DNA from: JAZDLX01 sp964538455 | GTDB lineage: Bacteria > Electryoneota > Electryoneia > Electryoneales > Electryoneaceae | Length of the DNA: 64,000 nucleotides | Reading direction: 5' to 3' | Assembly: GCA_964538455.1 (NCBI GenBank) | Contig: CAZIDZ010000009.1 | Coordinates: forward strand, 25,584 to 89,583 | Shown here: one piece after another, positions 7,497 to 15,863 of the stretch | Position numbering within the stretch: the stretch's first letter is position 1 | Layout: each line of letters begins with the position of its first letter | Notes under the pieces: model-generated | Seen by the model: only the letters and a program-made list of their open reading frames with translations | Databases searched by the model: none | Told to the model about the DNA's origin: nothing | Program-made: the position numbers and the translations under genes

Positions 7497-8870
7497 ATGG
7501 AACCAACCATCGCAATGGAGAACTCACCCGATCCGGAAACCTACCTTTCGACGGTGCTCGACTCGGTCGCCTGCGGGGTGATCCTGCTCGACCGGGAAAT
7601 GAAGGTGGTGCAGATCAACCGCTCGGCACAACTTCTTACGGGTTATAAACTTGAGGAAGCATCCGGGAAGATGTGCCGGGAAATCCTGCGGCCTTTTCTC
7701 GATGACGAAGAGTGTCCGATCGAAAGCTGCATCCGCAACCGGATCGCCCACGAAGAGCGCTCGCTGCAGATCGTGACGAAGGACGGCCGTGATATCCCGG
7801 TGCGGGTGGACTCCCATGTGCTGCGGAACGCGGATGGGGAGGTGATCGGCGGCGTACAGACGTTCGGGGACATCACCACGGTGCACGAGCTGCGGATCTC
7901 CTACGACCGACGCCACTATTTCCAGGGGATCGTCTCACGGCACCACAAGGTGCAAGACCTTTTCGAGATCCTGCCCCGCCTCGCGGAAAGCAGCAGCACC
8001 GTGCTGATCCGCGGCGAATCGGGCACGGGCAAGGAGCTGGTTGCGCGGGCGCTGCACAACCTCTCCTCGCGCAGGGAGAAGCATTTTGTTGCGGTCAACT
8101 GCGCGGCGCTGCCCGACACGCTGCTCGAAGCGGAACTTTTCGGGTATGTCAAAGGCGCGTTCACCGACGCTCGCAGCGACCGTCCGGGCCGTATCGCCGC
8201 CGCCGAGGGCGGCACGCTGTTTCTCGACGAAGTTGGCGATATCAGCCCGGCGATGCAGATCAAACTGCTGCGATTTTTACAGGAGCGCAGCTACGAGCCG
8301 CTGGGGTCGAATGTCAGCGTGCAGTCCGACGTGCGAGTTGTGGCGGCGACCAACCGCAACCTGGAAGCGTTGATGCGGCAGGGCCATTTTCGTGACGATT
8401 TCTATTACCGGCTGAACGTGCTCACCGTGGAGATCCCTCCGCTGCGCGACCGGCCGGAGGACGTTCCGCTGCTGACCGACCACATTCTGCAACGGTGGGC
8501 GCTGGCGAACGGCAGGGACACGGTGCGTGTGACCCCGATGGCGATGAAGGGGCTGATCGCGTACGACTATCCGGGGAATGTGCGGGAGCTGGAGAATATC
8601 GTGGAGCGCGCGGCGGTGCTCGCTGTGGACGGCGCCGTCGACCTCGCCAACCTGCCGGACGATGTGCGCGAGCGCATCATTCATGGTCCGGATGCTGCCA
8701 CGGGCGGGCTGATCCGCGCGGACAGATTCTCGCCCATCGAACTCTCGGAACGGGAAACGATCCGCGACCTGCTGCGGGACAACGGGGGAAACCGGATCGA
8801 TACGGCGAAACGGCTGGGGATGAGCCGCACGACGTTGTGGCGCAAGATCAAGAAGTACGGGTTGGAATAA
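7497..8870 (+). CDS. Sigma-54-dependent transcriptional activator, PAS-AAA+-Fis
   Basis: 457 residues from the ATG at 7497, chosen for the GGAGAG site 5 nt upstream; the frame is open further up but that part covers the promoter and dyad. Residues 12-130 form a PAS domain containing Cys26, Cys60, Cys73 and Cys78, which could hold a metal or Fe-S cluster or sense redox. The AAA+ core has Walker A GESGTGKE (173-180), the sigma-54-contacting GAFTDA loop (220-225) and Walker B GTLFLDE (239-245). A Fis-type helix-turn-helix (NRIDTAKRLGMSRTTLWRKI) closes the protein. No receiver domain is present, so sensing is direct rather than by phosphorelay. The divergent NifX-like gene is the evident target. 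Confidence 0.92.
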   Translation: MEPTIAMENSPDPETYLSTVLDSVACGVILLDREMKVVQINRSAQLLTGYKLEEASGKMCREILRPFLDDEECPIESCIRNRIAHEERSLQIVTKDGRDIPVRVDSHVLRNADGEVIGGVQTFGDITTVHELRISYDRRHYFQGIVSRHHKVQDLFEILPRLAESSSTVLIRGESGTGKELVARALHNLSSRREKHFVAVNCAALPDTLLEAELFGYVKGAFTDARSDRPGRIAAAEGGTLFLDEVGDISPAMQIKLLRFLQERSYEPLGSNVSVQSDVRVVAATNRNLEALMRQGHFRDDFYYRLNVLTVEIPPLRDRPEDVPLLTDHILQRWALANGRDTVRVTPMAMKGLIAYDYPGNVRELENIVERAAVLAVDGAVDLANLPDDVRERIIHGPDAATGGLIRADRFSPIELSERETIRDLLRDNGGNRIDTAKRLGMSRTTLWRKIKKYGLE

Positions 8871-8878
8871 ACCTTATC

Positions 8879-8966
8879 AGGGGACACTTTACTTTTAATT
8901 TTCCATAGCTTTTCACGTGGGGATCTTGTTCTCGTGGAAATTAAAAGTAAAGTGTCCCCTTTTTAA
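8879..8966. repeat. GGGGACAC-family inverted-repeat element 1
   Basis: Arms of 26-27 nt (8879-8905 and 8935-8960) beginning AGGGGACACTTTAC pair with one bulged T, around a 29-nt loop. The element fills the space between the convergent activator and PorV/PorQ genes, and its outer edge TTTTTAATTA runs into the stop codon of the latter. It may also act as a terminator for both. Related copies are at 39673-39762 and 60942-61029. Confidence 0.8.
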
Positions 8967-10001
8967 TTACCTCCGCTGGGCGAGGGTGATAGTGACGCGC
9001 TGTATAGCGTCGAGGTCGCCGAAATCGGCGTAGGCGAGGTCGGCGCACACAGTGTAGCTGTAGAGATTGACCCGCACTCCCCCGCCGAACGCCCATTTTT
9101 CCGTCTCATGCCCGAAGGTCCGTCCCGCGCGCAGGAACACCGTGTCCCGGAAACCGTATTCGCCGCCCAGATGCACCGTCGTCACCCCTTCGTTGACATG
9201 ACGTGCGTCCACCGCGAGGGCGAGCGACTGCACGCTGTTCTGACTCCAGGCAAATCCCTCCCCGAGTAGCCTCCAGGCGACGCCGGTCTGGAAGGTGAGC
9301 GGCAGCGGCCAGGCGCTCGTTTCGTACTGCGTGCCCCCACCGGAAACCCCTCCGGGTTCGACCAGCAGGTCGCGGCCCTTCAGCTGCATCTCGCCGCCGA
9401 GATGGGTCATCGACATACCAATGGAAAAACCCTGGAGGCTGGTGAGCAGCATCGTGCCGACGTCGAACGCGACGGTGCTCGCGGTCTCGTTGAACAGCGC
9501 CTGGTGGACGTAGTTGCCGGTGACCCCGACAGTGAAACGGTCGGTGAGGCGGGCGATCATCGACGCGCCGACGGCGAGGTCGCCGTAATCAACCATGATG
9601 CCGTTGCCCTCCTGGGCGTCGAGGGTGGTCTGCTCGAATTCATCTCCGCCGAAGCTGATGATGTTGAGGCCGAGGGCGAATGTGGGCAGCGTCGGCACCA
9701 CCAGCGAAGCGGACTGATGCCTGAATCCGGCGATCCAGTCAACGTCGGAGAGCGCAACGCCGATGCGGTCCCCGGCGGAGAATGCTGCGGCGGGATTGGT
9801 GGCCAGCAGTTCCGGCCCTCCCGACAGCGCAACCCCCGCCCCTCCCATGCCGGGCACCCGTGCGCCGACGGGAATCTGGAGAAAGGTCGCGGCCGTTGTC
9901 CCCGTTTTCTCAAACGCCGCCGCGGTTTGGGTCCCCGCGAACAGGAAGGCGGCGCACGCGAGGATCGTGATTGTCCGTCCCGGTGTCCGATGAAAGCCCA
10001 T
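8967..10001 (-). CDS. PorV/PorQ-family outer-membrane protein
   Basis: 344 residues. The start at ATG 10001 is preferred over GTG 10010 because GGGGGAG lies 9 nt before it. A signal peptide ends at TAAAF. The mature start (TGTTAATFLQIPVGARVPGMGGAGVAL, then a GGPELLATNPAA motif) is the hallmark of the PorV/PorQ (UPF0164) family of FadL-like 14-strand barrels; the rest is alternating strands ending in an aromatic/polar last strand. In Bacteroidetes such proteins serve the type IX secretion system, but the family is broad in FCB phyla. No T9SS genes are in the window. Confidence 0.85.
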   Translation of the reverse strand: MGFHRTPGRTITILACAAFLFAGTQTAAAFEKTGTTAATFLQIPVGARVPGMGGAGVALSGGPELLATNPAAAFSAGDRIGVALSDVDWIAGFRHQSASLVVPTLPTFALGLNIISFGGDEFEQTTLDAQEGNGIMVDYGDLAVGASMIARLTDRFTVGVTGNYVHQALFNETASTVAFDVGTMLLTSLQGFSIGMSMTHLGGEMQLKGRDLLVEPGGVSGGGTQYETSAWPLPLTFQTGVAWRLLGEGFAWSQNSVQSLALAVDARHVNEGVTTVHLGGEYGFRDTVFLRAGRTFGHETEKWAFGGGVRVNLYSYTVCADLAYADFGDLDAIQRVTITLAQRR

Positions 10002-10157
10002 CTCTTCCACTCCCCCTGAATGCCTTCCATCCTTCGGTCGTGCAGTACGTTAGCTCCGGATGATCGCCGGGTGCAAGCCGCGAGCAAAAGTAGGTAACGC
10101 TTGCACCGAAACCGGAGAAGGCGTAAAATCCTGAACTATCATCCGGGAGCAGCCTCC

Positions 10158-10958
10158 ATGCCCAGCGCGACACCGCCGCCCACTTTTCCGAAACGTCCGA
10201 TAGTCGCCCTCGGAAGGGCAACGATCAACCTGTTCACCCGCATCGGAAGCGTATCGCTGATTACCTGGGAAGTACTCAAGGTGACGCGGTACATAATTCG
10301 CGACCGCAGCCTGTATTTTCGCCAGGCACTCGAAATCGGCGTCGAGAGCCTGCCGCTTGTGCTGCTGATCGGCGCTTTCACCGGGGCGGTGTCAACGTGG
10401 CAAACGAACTACACCGCGGGCGACATGCTGCCGTTGAAGTACATGGGAGTCGCCACGTTCAAGGCGGTGCTGATCGAGCTGGGTCCGGTGCTCGCGGGGC
10501 TTGTGCTGGCGGGCCGTGTGGGCTCGTCGCTGGCCGCGCAACTGGCGACGATGCGTGTCACCGAACAGGTGGACGCGCTCGAGGTGCTCGCGGTGGACCC
10601 GATCCGCTATCTCGTGGCGCCGCGCATGGTCTCGGCGGTGGTGATGGTCCCGGTGCTGGTGACGCTGGACGTGTTCATGGCGATGTGGGGCGGTTTCCTC
10701 GTCGCTTACCTGTTCATGCACGTCGGCTTCGACCTCTACTTCGCCGAGATCCCGGTGTTTTTCAAAATGAAGGACGTCAACGTGATGCTGATCAAATCCG
10801 CGACGTTCGGCGGGATCATCGCGATGAACGGCACCTACATCGGGATGAACGCCAAGGGCGGAGCGGAGGGGGTTGGCAAGGCCACGATACGCTCTTTTGT
10901 GTTCAGCGCGTTGGGAATCCTGGTGATGGACTATGTGCTGGCAACGATCCTTTTCTGA
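10158..10958 (+). CDS. mlaE: MlaE-family ABC transporter permease
   Basis: 266 residues starting at ATG 10158, with GGGAG upstream; an in-frame ATG-equivalent further up lacks a good site. Five or six hydrophobic segments are visible. The family signature is clear: LPLVLLIGAFTGAV, the long LAGRVGSSLAAQLATMRVTEQVDALEVLAVDP segment, and the closing GMNAKGGAEGVGKAT. MlaE permeases move phospholipids between the inner and outer membranes. It is followed after 12 nt by the matching ATPase. No MCE-domain (MlaD) gene follows, so the substrate-binding partner must be elsewhere. Confidence 0.9.
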   Translation: MPSATPPPTFPKRPIVALGRATINLFTRIGSVSLITWEVLKVTRYIIRDRSLYFRQALEIGVESLPLVLLIGAFTGAVSTWQTNYTAGDMLPLKYMGVATFKAVLIELGPVLAGLVLAGRVGSSLAAQLATMRVTEQVDALEVLAVDPIRYLVAPRMVSAVVMVPVLVTLDVFMAMWGGFLVAYLFMHVGFDLYFAEIPVFFKMKDVNVMLIKSATFGGIIAMNGTYIGMNAKGGAEGVGKATIRSFVFSALGILVMDYVLATILF

Positions 10959-10970
10959 CGGGAGAGCCGG

Positions 10971-11816
10971 ATGATCCGCCTGTCACATGTCGCGAAAAGC
11001 TTCAACGGCAACCCCGTGCTCCGGGATGTCAGTTTCGAGGTCAAGGAGGGGGAATCGGTGGTGATGATCGGCCGTTCGGGCCAGGGGAAGAGCGTCACCC
11101 TGCGGAACATTCTTGGCCTGATTCAACCCGATGCGGGAAACGTATGGGTGGACGGCGATGAGGTCACCCAGATGAGTCCGGTGGAGCTGCGCGAAATGCG
11201 CAAGAAGGTGGGGATGCTTTTTCAGAACTCCGCTCTCTGGGACAGCATGAACGTTTTCGACAACATCTCGCTCGCGCTGCGGCACCATACGAACATGACC
11301 GAGAAAGCGATCGAAGAGATAGTCTATTCCAGCCTGACGCAGGTGGGATTGCACGACCCGGACCGTGAAGGGCAATCTGCGGAGGACATCGGGAGGCGAA
11401 TGCCGTCCGATCTATCCGGCGGGATGCGAAAACGCGTCGGTCTGGCCCGTGCGCTCGCCACCCGTCCCAAGTATATGCTCTACGACGAGCCGACCACCGG
11501 GCTCGACCCGATCATGGCGGGGATCATTGACAACCTGATCCGTGAACTGAATACGCGCAACAAGACGACCTCGCTGACGATCACGCACGACATGCGGAGC
11601 GCCTTTACGATCGCGGACCGGATCATCGTCCTGCACAAGGGCGAAATCTTTTTCGATGCGCCGAAAGAGGTTGCACGCGAACTGAAGGAGAGTCCCCGCG
11701 AGGAGCTGCGACTGGAAAAGGAGCAAGTGGTTTACCAATTGCTGAATGGAGACCACAAAGGATTGGTCCACCCTGCCATCGCGGACCACTACGAAAAGGC
11801 TCATGTGCATCAGTAG
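10971..11816 (+). CDS. mlaF: MlaF-family ABC transporter ATP-binding protein
   Basis: 281 residues. Walker A GRSGQGKS is near residue 41, the Q-loop FQNSALWDS follows, the ABC signature is LSGGMRKRVGLARAL, Walker B is YMLYDEP, and the H-loop is ITHDMRSAF. SGGMRKRVGLARA and DEPTTGLDPI are typical of the MlaF subfamily. It energises the permease encoded just upstream. The C-terminal region (about 225-281) extends past the ATPase core, as in other MlaF proteins. Confidence 0.92.
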   Translation: MIRLSHVAKSFNGNPVLRDVSFEVKEGESVVMIGRSGQGKSVTLRNILGLIQPDAGNVWVDGDEVTQMSPVELREMRKKVGMLFQNSALWDSMNVFDNISLALRHHTNMTEKAIEEIVYSSLTQVGLHDPDREGQSAEDIGRRMPSDLSGGMRKRVGLARALATRPKYMLYDEPTTGLDPIMAGIIDNLIRELNTRNKTTSLTITHDMRSAFTIADRIIVLHKGEIFFDAPKEVARELKESPREELRLEKEQVVYQLLNGDHKGLVHPAIADHYEKAHVHQ

Positions 11817-11838
11817 GGTCGAGGCCGCTCGTCGAGCA

Positions 11839-11956
11839 GCTTAGGAGAAACCCGGCTGACGGGGCAGCCGGGCCACACGTCTTAGGAGAAACCCGGCCAT
11901 CTCACCTTTGTTTAATAGGAAAAATGAGGAGCGAGCGAGCTGGCCGGGCCACACGT
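11839..11956. repeat. Tandem family C repeats (GAAACCCGG...CCGGGCCAC)
   Basis: Two units share the start CTTAGGAGAAACCCGG and the end GCCGGGCCACACGTC (11840-11881 and 11881-11956); each folds by CCGG-rich arms. Related units are at 21202-21238, 21340-21374, 28455-28489, 28569-28607 and 28739-28773. Confidence 0.7.
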
Positions 11957-11959
11957 CGG

Positions 11960-12148
11960 CTACTTGAGATGATCCCAGACGTAGGCGCTGAGAGCGTCGT
12001 TGATGGCGATCTCGAGGCTGTTGTGGCGTTTCCAGCGGCGGACGACGCGCCAGGCGAAGAAGGGGCGTTTGTACCAGCTGACCCCGGCTCTTGCAGCGAC
12101 CGCCAGGGATTCGCGCCAGACATCCCGCATCCGCAGACCGGTGCTCAT
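11960..12148 (-). CDS. Small hypothetical protein coupled to the peptidase-propeller gene
   Basis: 62 residues, rich in Trp, Arg and Ala (RMRDVWRESL, VVRRWKRHNSLEIAIND), with no membrane segment or known motif. Its ATG overlaps the TGA of the preceding large gene (ATGA), which is the main sign that it is real. Function not recognised. Confidence 0.5.
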   Translation of the reverse strand: MSTGLRMRDVWRESLAVAARAGVSWYKRPFFAWRVVRRWKRHNSLEIAINDALSAYVWDHLK

Positions 12149-15102
12149 CTAAAACCTCTCCCCGTCAACGCATCATCGTCCCGGCCCGCGAAGTTCCCCC
12201 CGCCGGATACAGCCGAAAGCGGCAGCGACCAGGTGAGGTAGGGCACCACTGCACGGTCCCTCTGCCTCCAGGCGACGCCCACACGGATTGTCACCGGAAG
12301 CTTGTACAGTCCGGTTCCGCGCAGCACCAACTCCGCGCCCAGCGAAGAGACGGGCTCGTGGGACGTTCCGCGCGCCCAGCTGTCGGCCGCTTCAACAAAG
12401 AGCAGGCCGGTGATCCTCTGGAGGTACCAGGCCCCCATCCCCCACCCCCAGTCGGGAAACAGGAGCGGCAGGTGCAGCTCCGCGCCGACACGCGCCAGTC
12501 GTCCCCCCTGAATCCACGCCGGGTCGAGATGCTCATCGCTGTAGCCGCGCGGCCGGACGCCGGCGCGGGAAAAGTTGATCAGGGCGTAGTCCTGTTGCTG
12601 CGCGGCAGCCGTCAGAGCGAGCACGGTGGTGTTGACCGGTCCGGGAAAATGCCAGCGTAGCCTCGCTTCGATCAGGGCGGCGTGCAAATCGCTCATGCTT
12701 TCGGGGAGATTGCGCTCGCCGAAAAGGTTCGCGCTGAGGTAATGCCGGGACACCGGGTCGCGCGCCGCCCCTCTCCCGCGCACGTACTGAACTCCCGCGC
12801 GGACACCGTTGTAGCGCGATCTTTGCCAACTGAGATGCGCGGGATCGACGCCGATGCCGTATCCCCGCTCCCGTGTCACCCACCCAACCCACGGATAGGA
12901 CTGCGCGGAATAGCCGTTGCCGTCGAGCTGAATGGGAACGGCGAGGGTGAGTCCTCCCTCTGTCGTCGAACGCCAGCGCTTTCCATCGTATAGGTAAACG
13001 GCGTCAGTGGGGTCCCAGATGTAGGACGCCTGCTTCACCGGCGAGCGGCGGAGCCAGCCCGAGATCTCCGCGGGCAGCGTGCGCCAGGAGCCGGACAGCG
13101 TCAGGTCGGGCTCGCCGGAGTCCAGCCCCTGCAACGCGTCCAGTTGCCACGACAGCAGGCCGAGGGGATCGCGGGCGATCAAGGCAAGTCCAAGCGCCGA
13201 TTCATCCCCGGAAACGGCCGCGGGCATCCAGAAGATGGGCGCGGAGTGGGCGAGCGCACTGTATGACCGGAAAGTGAGCCCGCGGCTGGTCGGCAGCGGA
13301 GGATCCTGAACCTGGAAATCGGCGAGCGGCTGCGTGCGCACAATCACACCCGCGGAATCCGCCCGCATTTCACCGGGCGAAAGCAGCACGGGGATCAAGC
13401 CTTGCGAAGTGCTGAAGCCGTAAACAATCTCTCCGCCGGGTCCAGGCGCGGGCTCGACCGCCGCGGTGGAAACGAAGGTGCGCCGCAGCGCCGCTGGCGC
13501 ATCGAGATCGATCTGGAAGAGATCGAGAACGCCGTCGGGATCCGCCGCGACCCAGAGCGAGCCATCCGGCGCGAAAGCGGGATCGATCGTATTCGCGGCT
13601 CCGGTAATGCGGATCACCGACAGGGAATCGCCGTTGATCCCGCAAACGCCGATGCGCTCCCCCTCGCCGCGGTCGAAAACAAACGCGAGCCTGCGTCCAT
13701 CCGGCGACCACGCAGGTTCCCCGAGGATTCCAAGCTCCGTTTTAAACAGCGTCACCGGTTCGCCGGCGACCACGCCCTCGCCGTTCAAACGGACAGTCCT
13801 CAGCTCGTGCGGGCCTTCGGGAGTTTTCGTCACATAGGCCAACCGGTTCGCGGCGGGAGACCAGGCGGGCGCGAACCCGGCGAGCGGCGGGTTCGCCAAC
13901 GGATGGTGGCGACCCAGGCTGTCAACTCGAACGAGATAGACGCTGCCCGTTTCCGTCGCCCACCGCCCCCGGCGGTACTCGCTGACGATCGCTCCGCCGC
14001 GATAGGGGGTGCTGCCGAAGTGAGAGGTGTAACCGAGCGCGGCAACTTTTCCGGGTAGCCCGACCGCTTGCCGCCCCGGGTCCAGCGAGACGAGACGGAG
14101 GGGATGGTCATAACTCTGCTCGACGGCGATCAGGTTCCCGCTCCCTGTCCACTCCGCCCTCCTCCAGCTTGTTCTGGGGGCGCGGGCGAGTTCAATTCCC
14201 TGCGGCAGGTTCTCACGGTCCGGATGCTCCGTTTTCCAACGTCGCATCCAGGACGCGAGGAAATTCCGGTAGAGGTCAACACCGCCGCTACCATAGACTT
14301 TCCGCGTCGGGATCGAGAGCACAAAGGGCCATCTTGCCCGCGATTTCATCCACCGCGCGGCGGCCACCGCACCGCCGTGTTCGCGGATTAGATCGTCATA
14401 AAGGAAGGCACCGGCGATGTACGCGCGGTTTGCATCCGGCGACACCGTGCCGGGATACGCAATCTGCGCGGCGCTCCACGGTTTCCCCTCGATGAGACGA
14501 GTCCGCAGCAGCTGCCGGTGCCAGCTCGAATGAAGCCGCCCCCCGCCCGCGCGGCTTTCCGTCCAGATCGCCTGCCCCTCGAGGGTCCAGTCCGGGGAGA
14601 TGCCGAGCGGGGCGACAGCGTCTCCGAACAGCCACCTCAACGGCTTCGTAATGCCCGCGTGGGTGGCCATCTGCACGGTGTGGGTGAGTTCATGCGCCGT
14701 GACGAGGTCGAGGAACAACCCGGCCTGGGGACGGATACCTTTGTCGATCACCGGGGTCAACGTCAGTTCGACACGCAGCGGCATCACCGTTGCGAGGTCA
14801 ACCGGGGCATCCTGCCACGGATTGAGGATGATCCGGTTGACACTCGGCCGGGGACCGTACCAGGAGTGCAACGAGTCGAGGTGAACCAACCCCCTCTGCA
14901 ACGCGTAGAGCCCATACCGCTCCCACCCCGCGGGGACAATCAGGGTGACGCCCTGCTGCTTCACCTCCAGCCAGCGTGCTTTCGCGGGAAACCGTCCGGC
15001 GTGAGCGGGAGCGGCGACCGCCAACAGAAGCAGCAGCGCCAGCACTGAATTGGAGGCAGGCCGGGAGGGTTTGACGTTCGGGCAGTGCGGGCGCGATCGC
15101 AT
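12145..15102 (-). CDS. Secreted HExxH metallopeptidase with TolB-like repeats
   Basis: 985 residues from ATG 15102, seven bases after the pgsA stop; the open frame runs further up but only inside pgsA. A signal peptide (hydrophobic 19-31, APAHAG site) precedes a gluzincin domain with HELTH at 137-141 and EGQAIWTE at 175-182. Residues about 320-640 hold propeller blades with WSPAANRL, WSPDGRRLAF and FAPDGSLWVA. The last 300 residues alternate polar and aromatic strands and end like an outer-membrane barrel (last residue Arg). It has the same architecture as the gene at the left edge, though sequence similarity outside the motifs is low. Role unknown; an exported protease or peptidase-like scaffold. 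Confidence 0.85.
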   Translation of the reverse strand: MRSRPHCPNVKPSRPASNSVLALLLLLAVAAPAHAGRFPAKARWLEVKQQGVTLIVPAGWERYGLYALQRGLVHLDSLHSWYGPRPSVNRIILNPWQDAPVDLATVMPLRVELTLTPVIDKGIRPQAGLFLDLVTAHELTHTVQMATHAGITKPLRWLFGDAVAPLGISPDWTLEGQAIWTESRAGGGRLHSSWHRQLLRTRLIEGKPWSAAQIAYPGTVSPDANRAYIAGAFLYDDLIREHGGAVAAARWMKSRARWPFVLSIPTRKVYGSGGVDLYRNFLASWMRRWKTEHPDRENLPQGIELARAPRTSWRRAEWTGSGNLIAVEQSYDHPLRLVSLDPGRQAVGLPGKVAALGYTSHFGSTPYRGGAIVSEYRRGRWATETGSVYLVRVDSLGRHHPLANPPLAGFAPAWSPAANRLAYVTKTPEGPHELRTVRLNGEGVVAGEPVTLFKTELGILGEPAWSPDGRRLAFVFDRGEGERIGVCGINGDSLSVIRITGAANTIDPAFAPDGSLWVAADPDGVLDLFQIDLDAPAALRRTFVSTAAVEPAPGPGGEIVYGFSTSQGLIPVLLSPGEMRADSAGVIVRTQPLADFQVQDPPLPTSRGLTFRSYSALAHSAPIFWMPAAVSGDESALGLALIARDPLGLLSWQLDALQGLDSGEPDLTLSGSWRTLPAEISGWLRRSPVKQASYIWDPTDAVYLYDGKRWRSTTEGGLTLAVPIQLDGNGYSAQSYPWVGWVTRERGYGIGVDPAHLSWQRSRYNGVRAGVQYVRGRGAARDPVSRHYLSANLFGERNLPESMSDLHAALIEARLRWHFPGPVNTTVLALTAAAQQQDYALINFSRAGVRPRGYSDEHLDPAWIQGGRLARVGAELHLPLLFPDWGWGMGAWYLQRITGLLFVEAADSWARGTSHEPVSSLGAELVLRGTGLYKLPVTIRVGVAWRQRDRAVVPYLTWSLPLSAVSGGGNFAGRDDDALTGRGFR

Positions 15103-15109
15103 GCTGACG

Positions 15110-15715
15110 TCAGGGCTGGGTGCCGGATTCGGAAGCCGAAGGGTCGGAGGCGGCGGTGTGGAAGTAGTCGCCGGCGCTGAACACGGCGAGGAAGGCGCTG
15201 GCGAGGATGCCGAAGGCGATGAAATCGAGCACCATCTCATTGTGCCAGTGGTAGATGTCGCGTGCGTTCAGCAGCAGGAGGGCGGCGACGAGGGTGAGCA
15301 TCTGGACGGTCGTCTTGGCCTTGCCCCAGATGGACGTGACGATCGGCCGGTCGCTGACGGCGCGCCAGGAGCGGAGCACGGTGACCGCGATTTCCCTTAG
15401 TGCGATCAGTCCGACGGAGATCAGGATCCAGTTTTTCCAGGCTCCCCAGCGCAGATCGGGCCGCACGAGGAGCACGAAGAAGCCCGCGAGCACCAGGAAT
15501 TTATCCGCGAGGGGATCGAGGAAGGTGCCCACAGAAGTCGTGGCATTCATTCGTCGCGCGATGAGTCCGTCAAAAAAATCGGTGAGCATACTGAACAGGA
15601 ACGCGGCGGTGGCGGCCACCTTCCACCCCGCCTCAGGCTGAAACGAGCCGTAGAGGAAAAACAGGGTCAGAGGGAATCGTAAAATCGTGATCAAGTTTGG
15701 CAATTGGCGTCGCAT
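15110..15715 (-). CDS. pgsA: CDP-diacylglycerol-glycerol-3-phosphate 3-phosphatidyltransferase
   Basis: 201 residues with several membrane helices. The CDP-alcohol phosphotransferase motif D-G-x2-A-R-x8-G-x3-D-x3-D is complete between residues 47 and 73 (DGLIARR ... GTFLDPLAD). The N-terminal PNLITILRF is typical of PgsA. The enzyme makes phosphatidylglycerol phosphate in the inner membrane. It is the first gene of a minus-strand unit with the secreted peptidase and the small 62-residue protein. The functional link is not obvious. Confidence 0.92.
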   Translation of the reverse strand: MRRQLPNLITILRFPLTLFFLYGSFQPEAGWKVAATAAFLFSMLTDFFDGLIARRMNATTSVGTFLDPLADKFLVLAGFFVLLVRPDLRWGAWKNWILISVGLIALREIAVTVLRSWRAVSDRPIVTSIWGKAKTTVQMLTLVAALLLLNARDIYHWHNEMVLDFIAFGILASAFLAVFSAGDYFHTAASDPSASESGTQP

Positions 15716-15863
15716 GAGGGTTGCACCGGTATACGGGATTCACGTTCCTTTCATGGACTGGGAGAATATAGCGATGTCCCAGTGTAGATGCCCGTCCAGC
15801 CGCATCCTCTTGCGTGTCTGGTGAGGCGTCCCTACCTTCAAGCGGTCTAAACAAAAAAAAGCT

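Noticed and set aside
15103..15240. Upstream extension of the second peptidase-propeller frame
   Set aside because: It overlaps pgsA, and a proper signal peptide begins at 15102.
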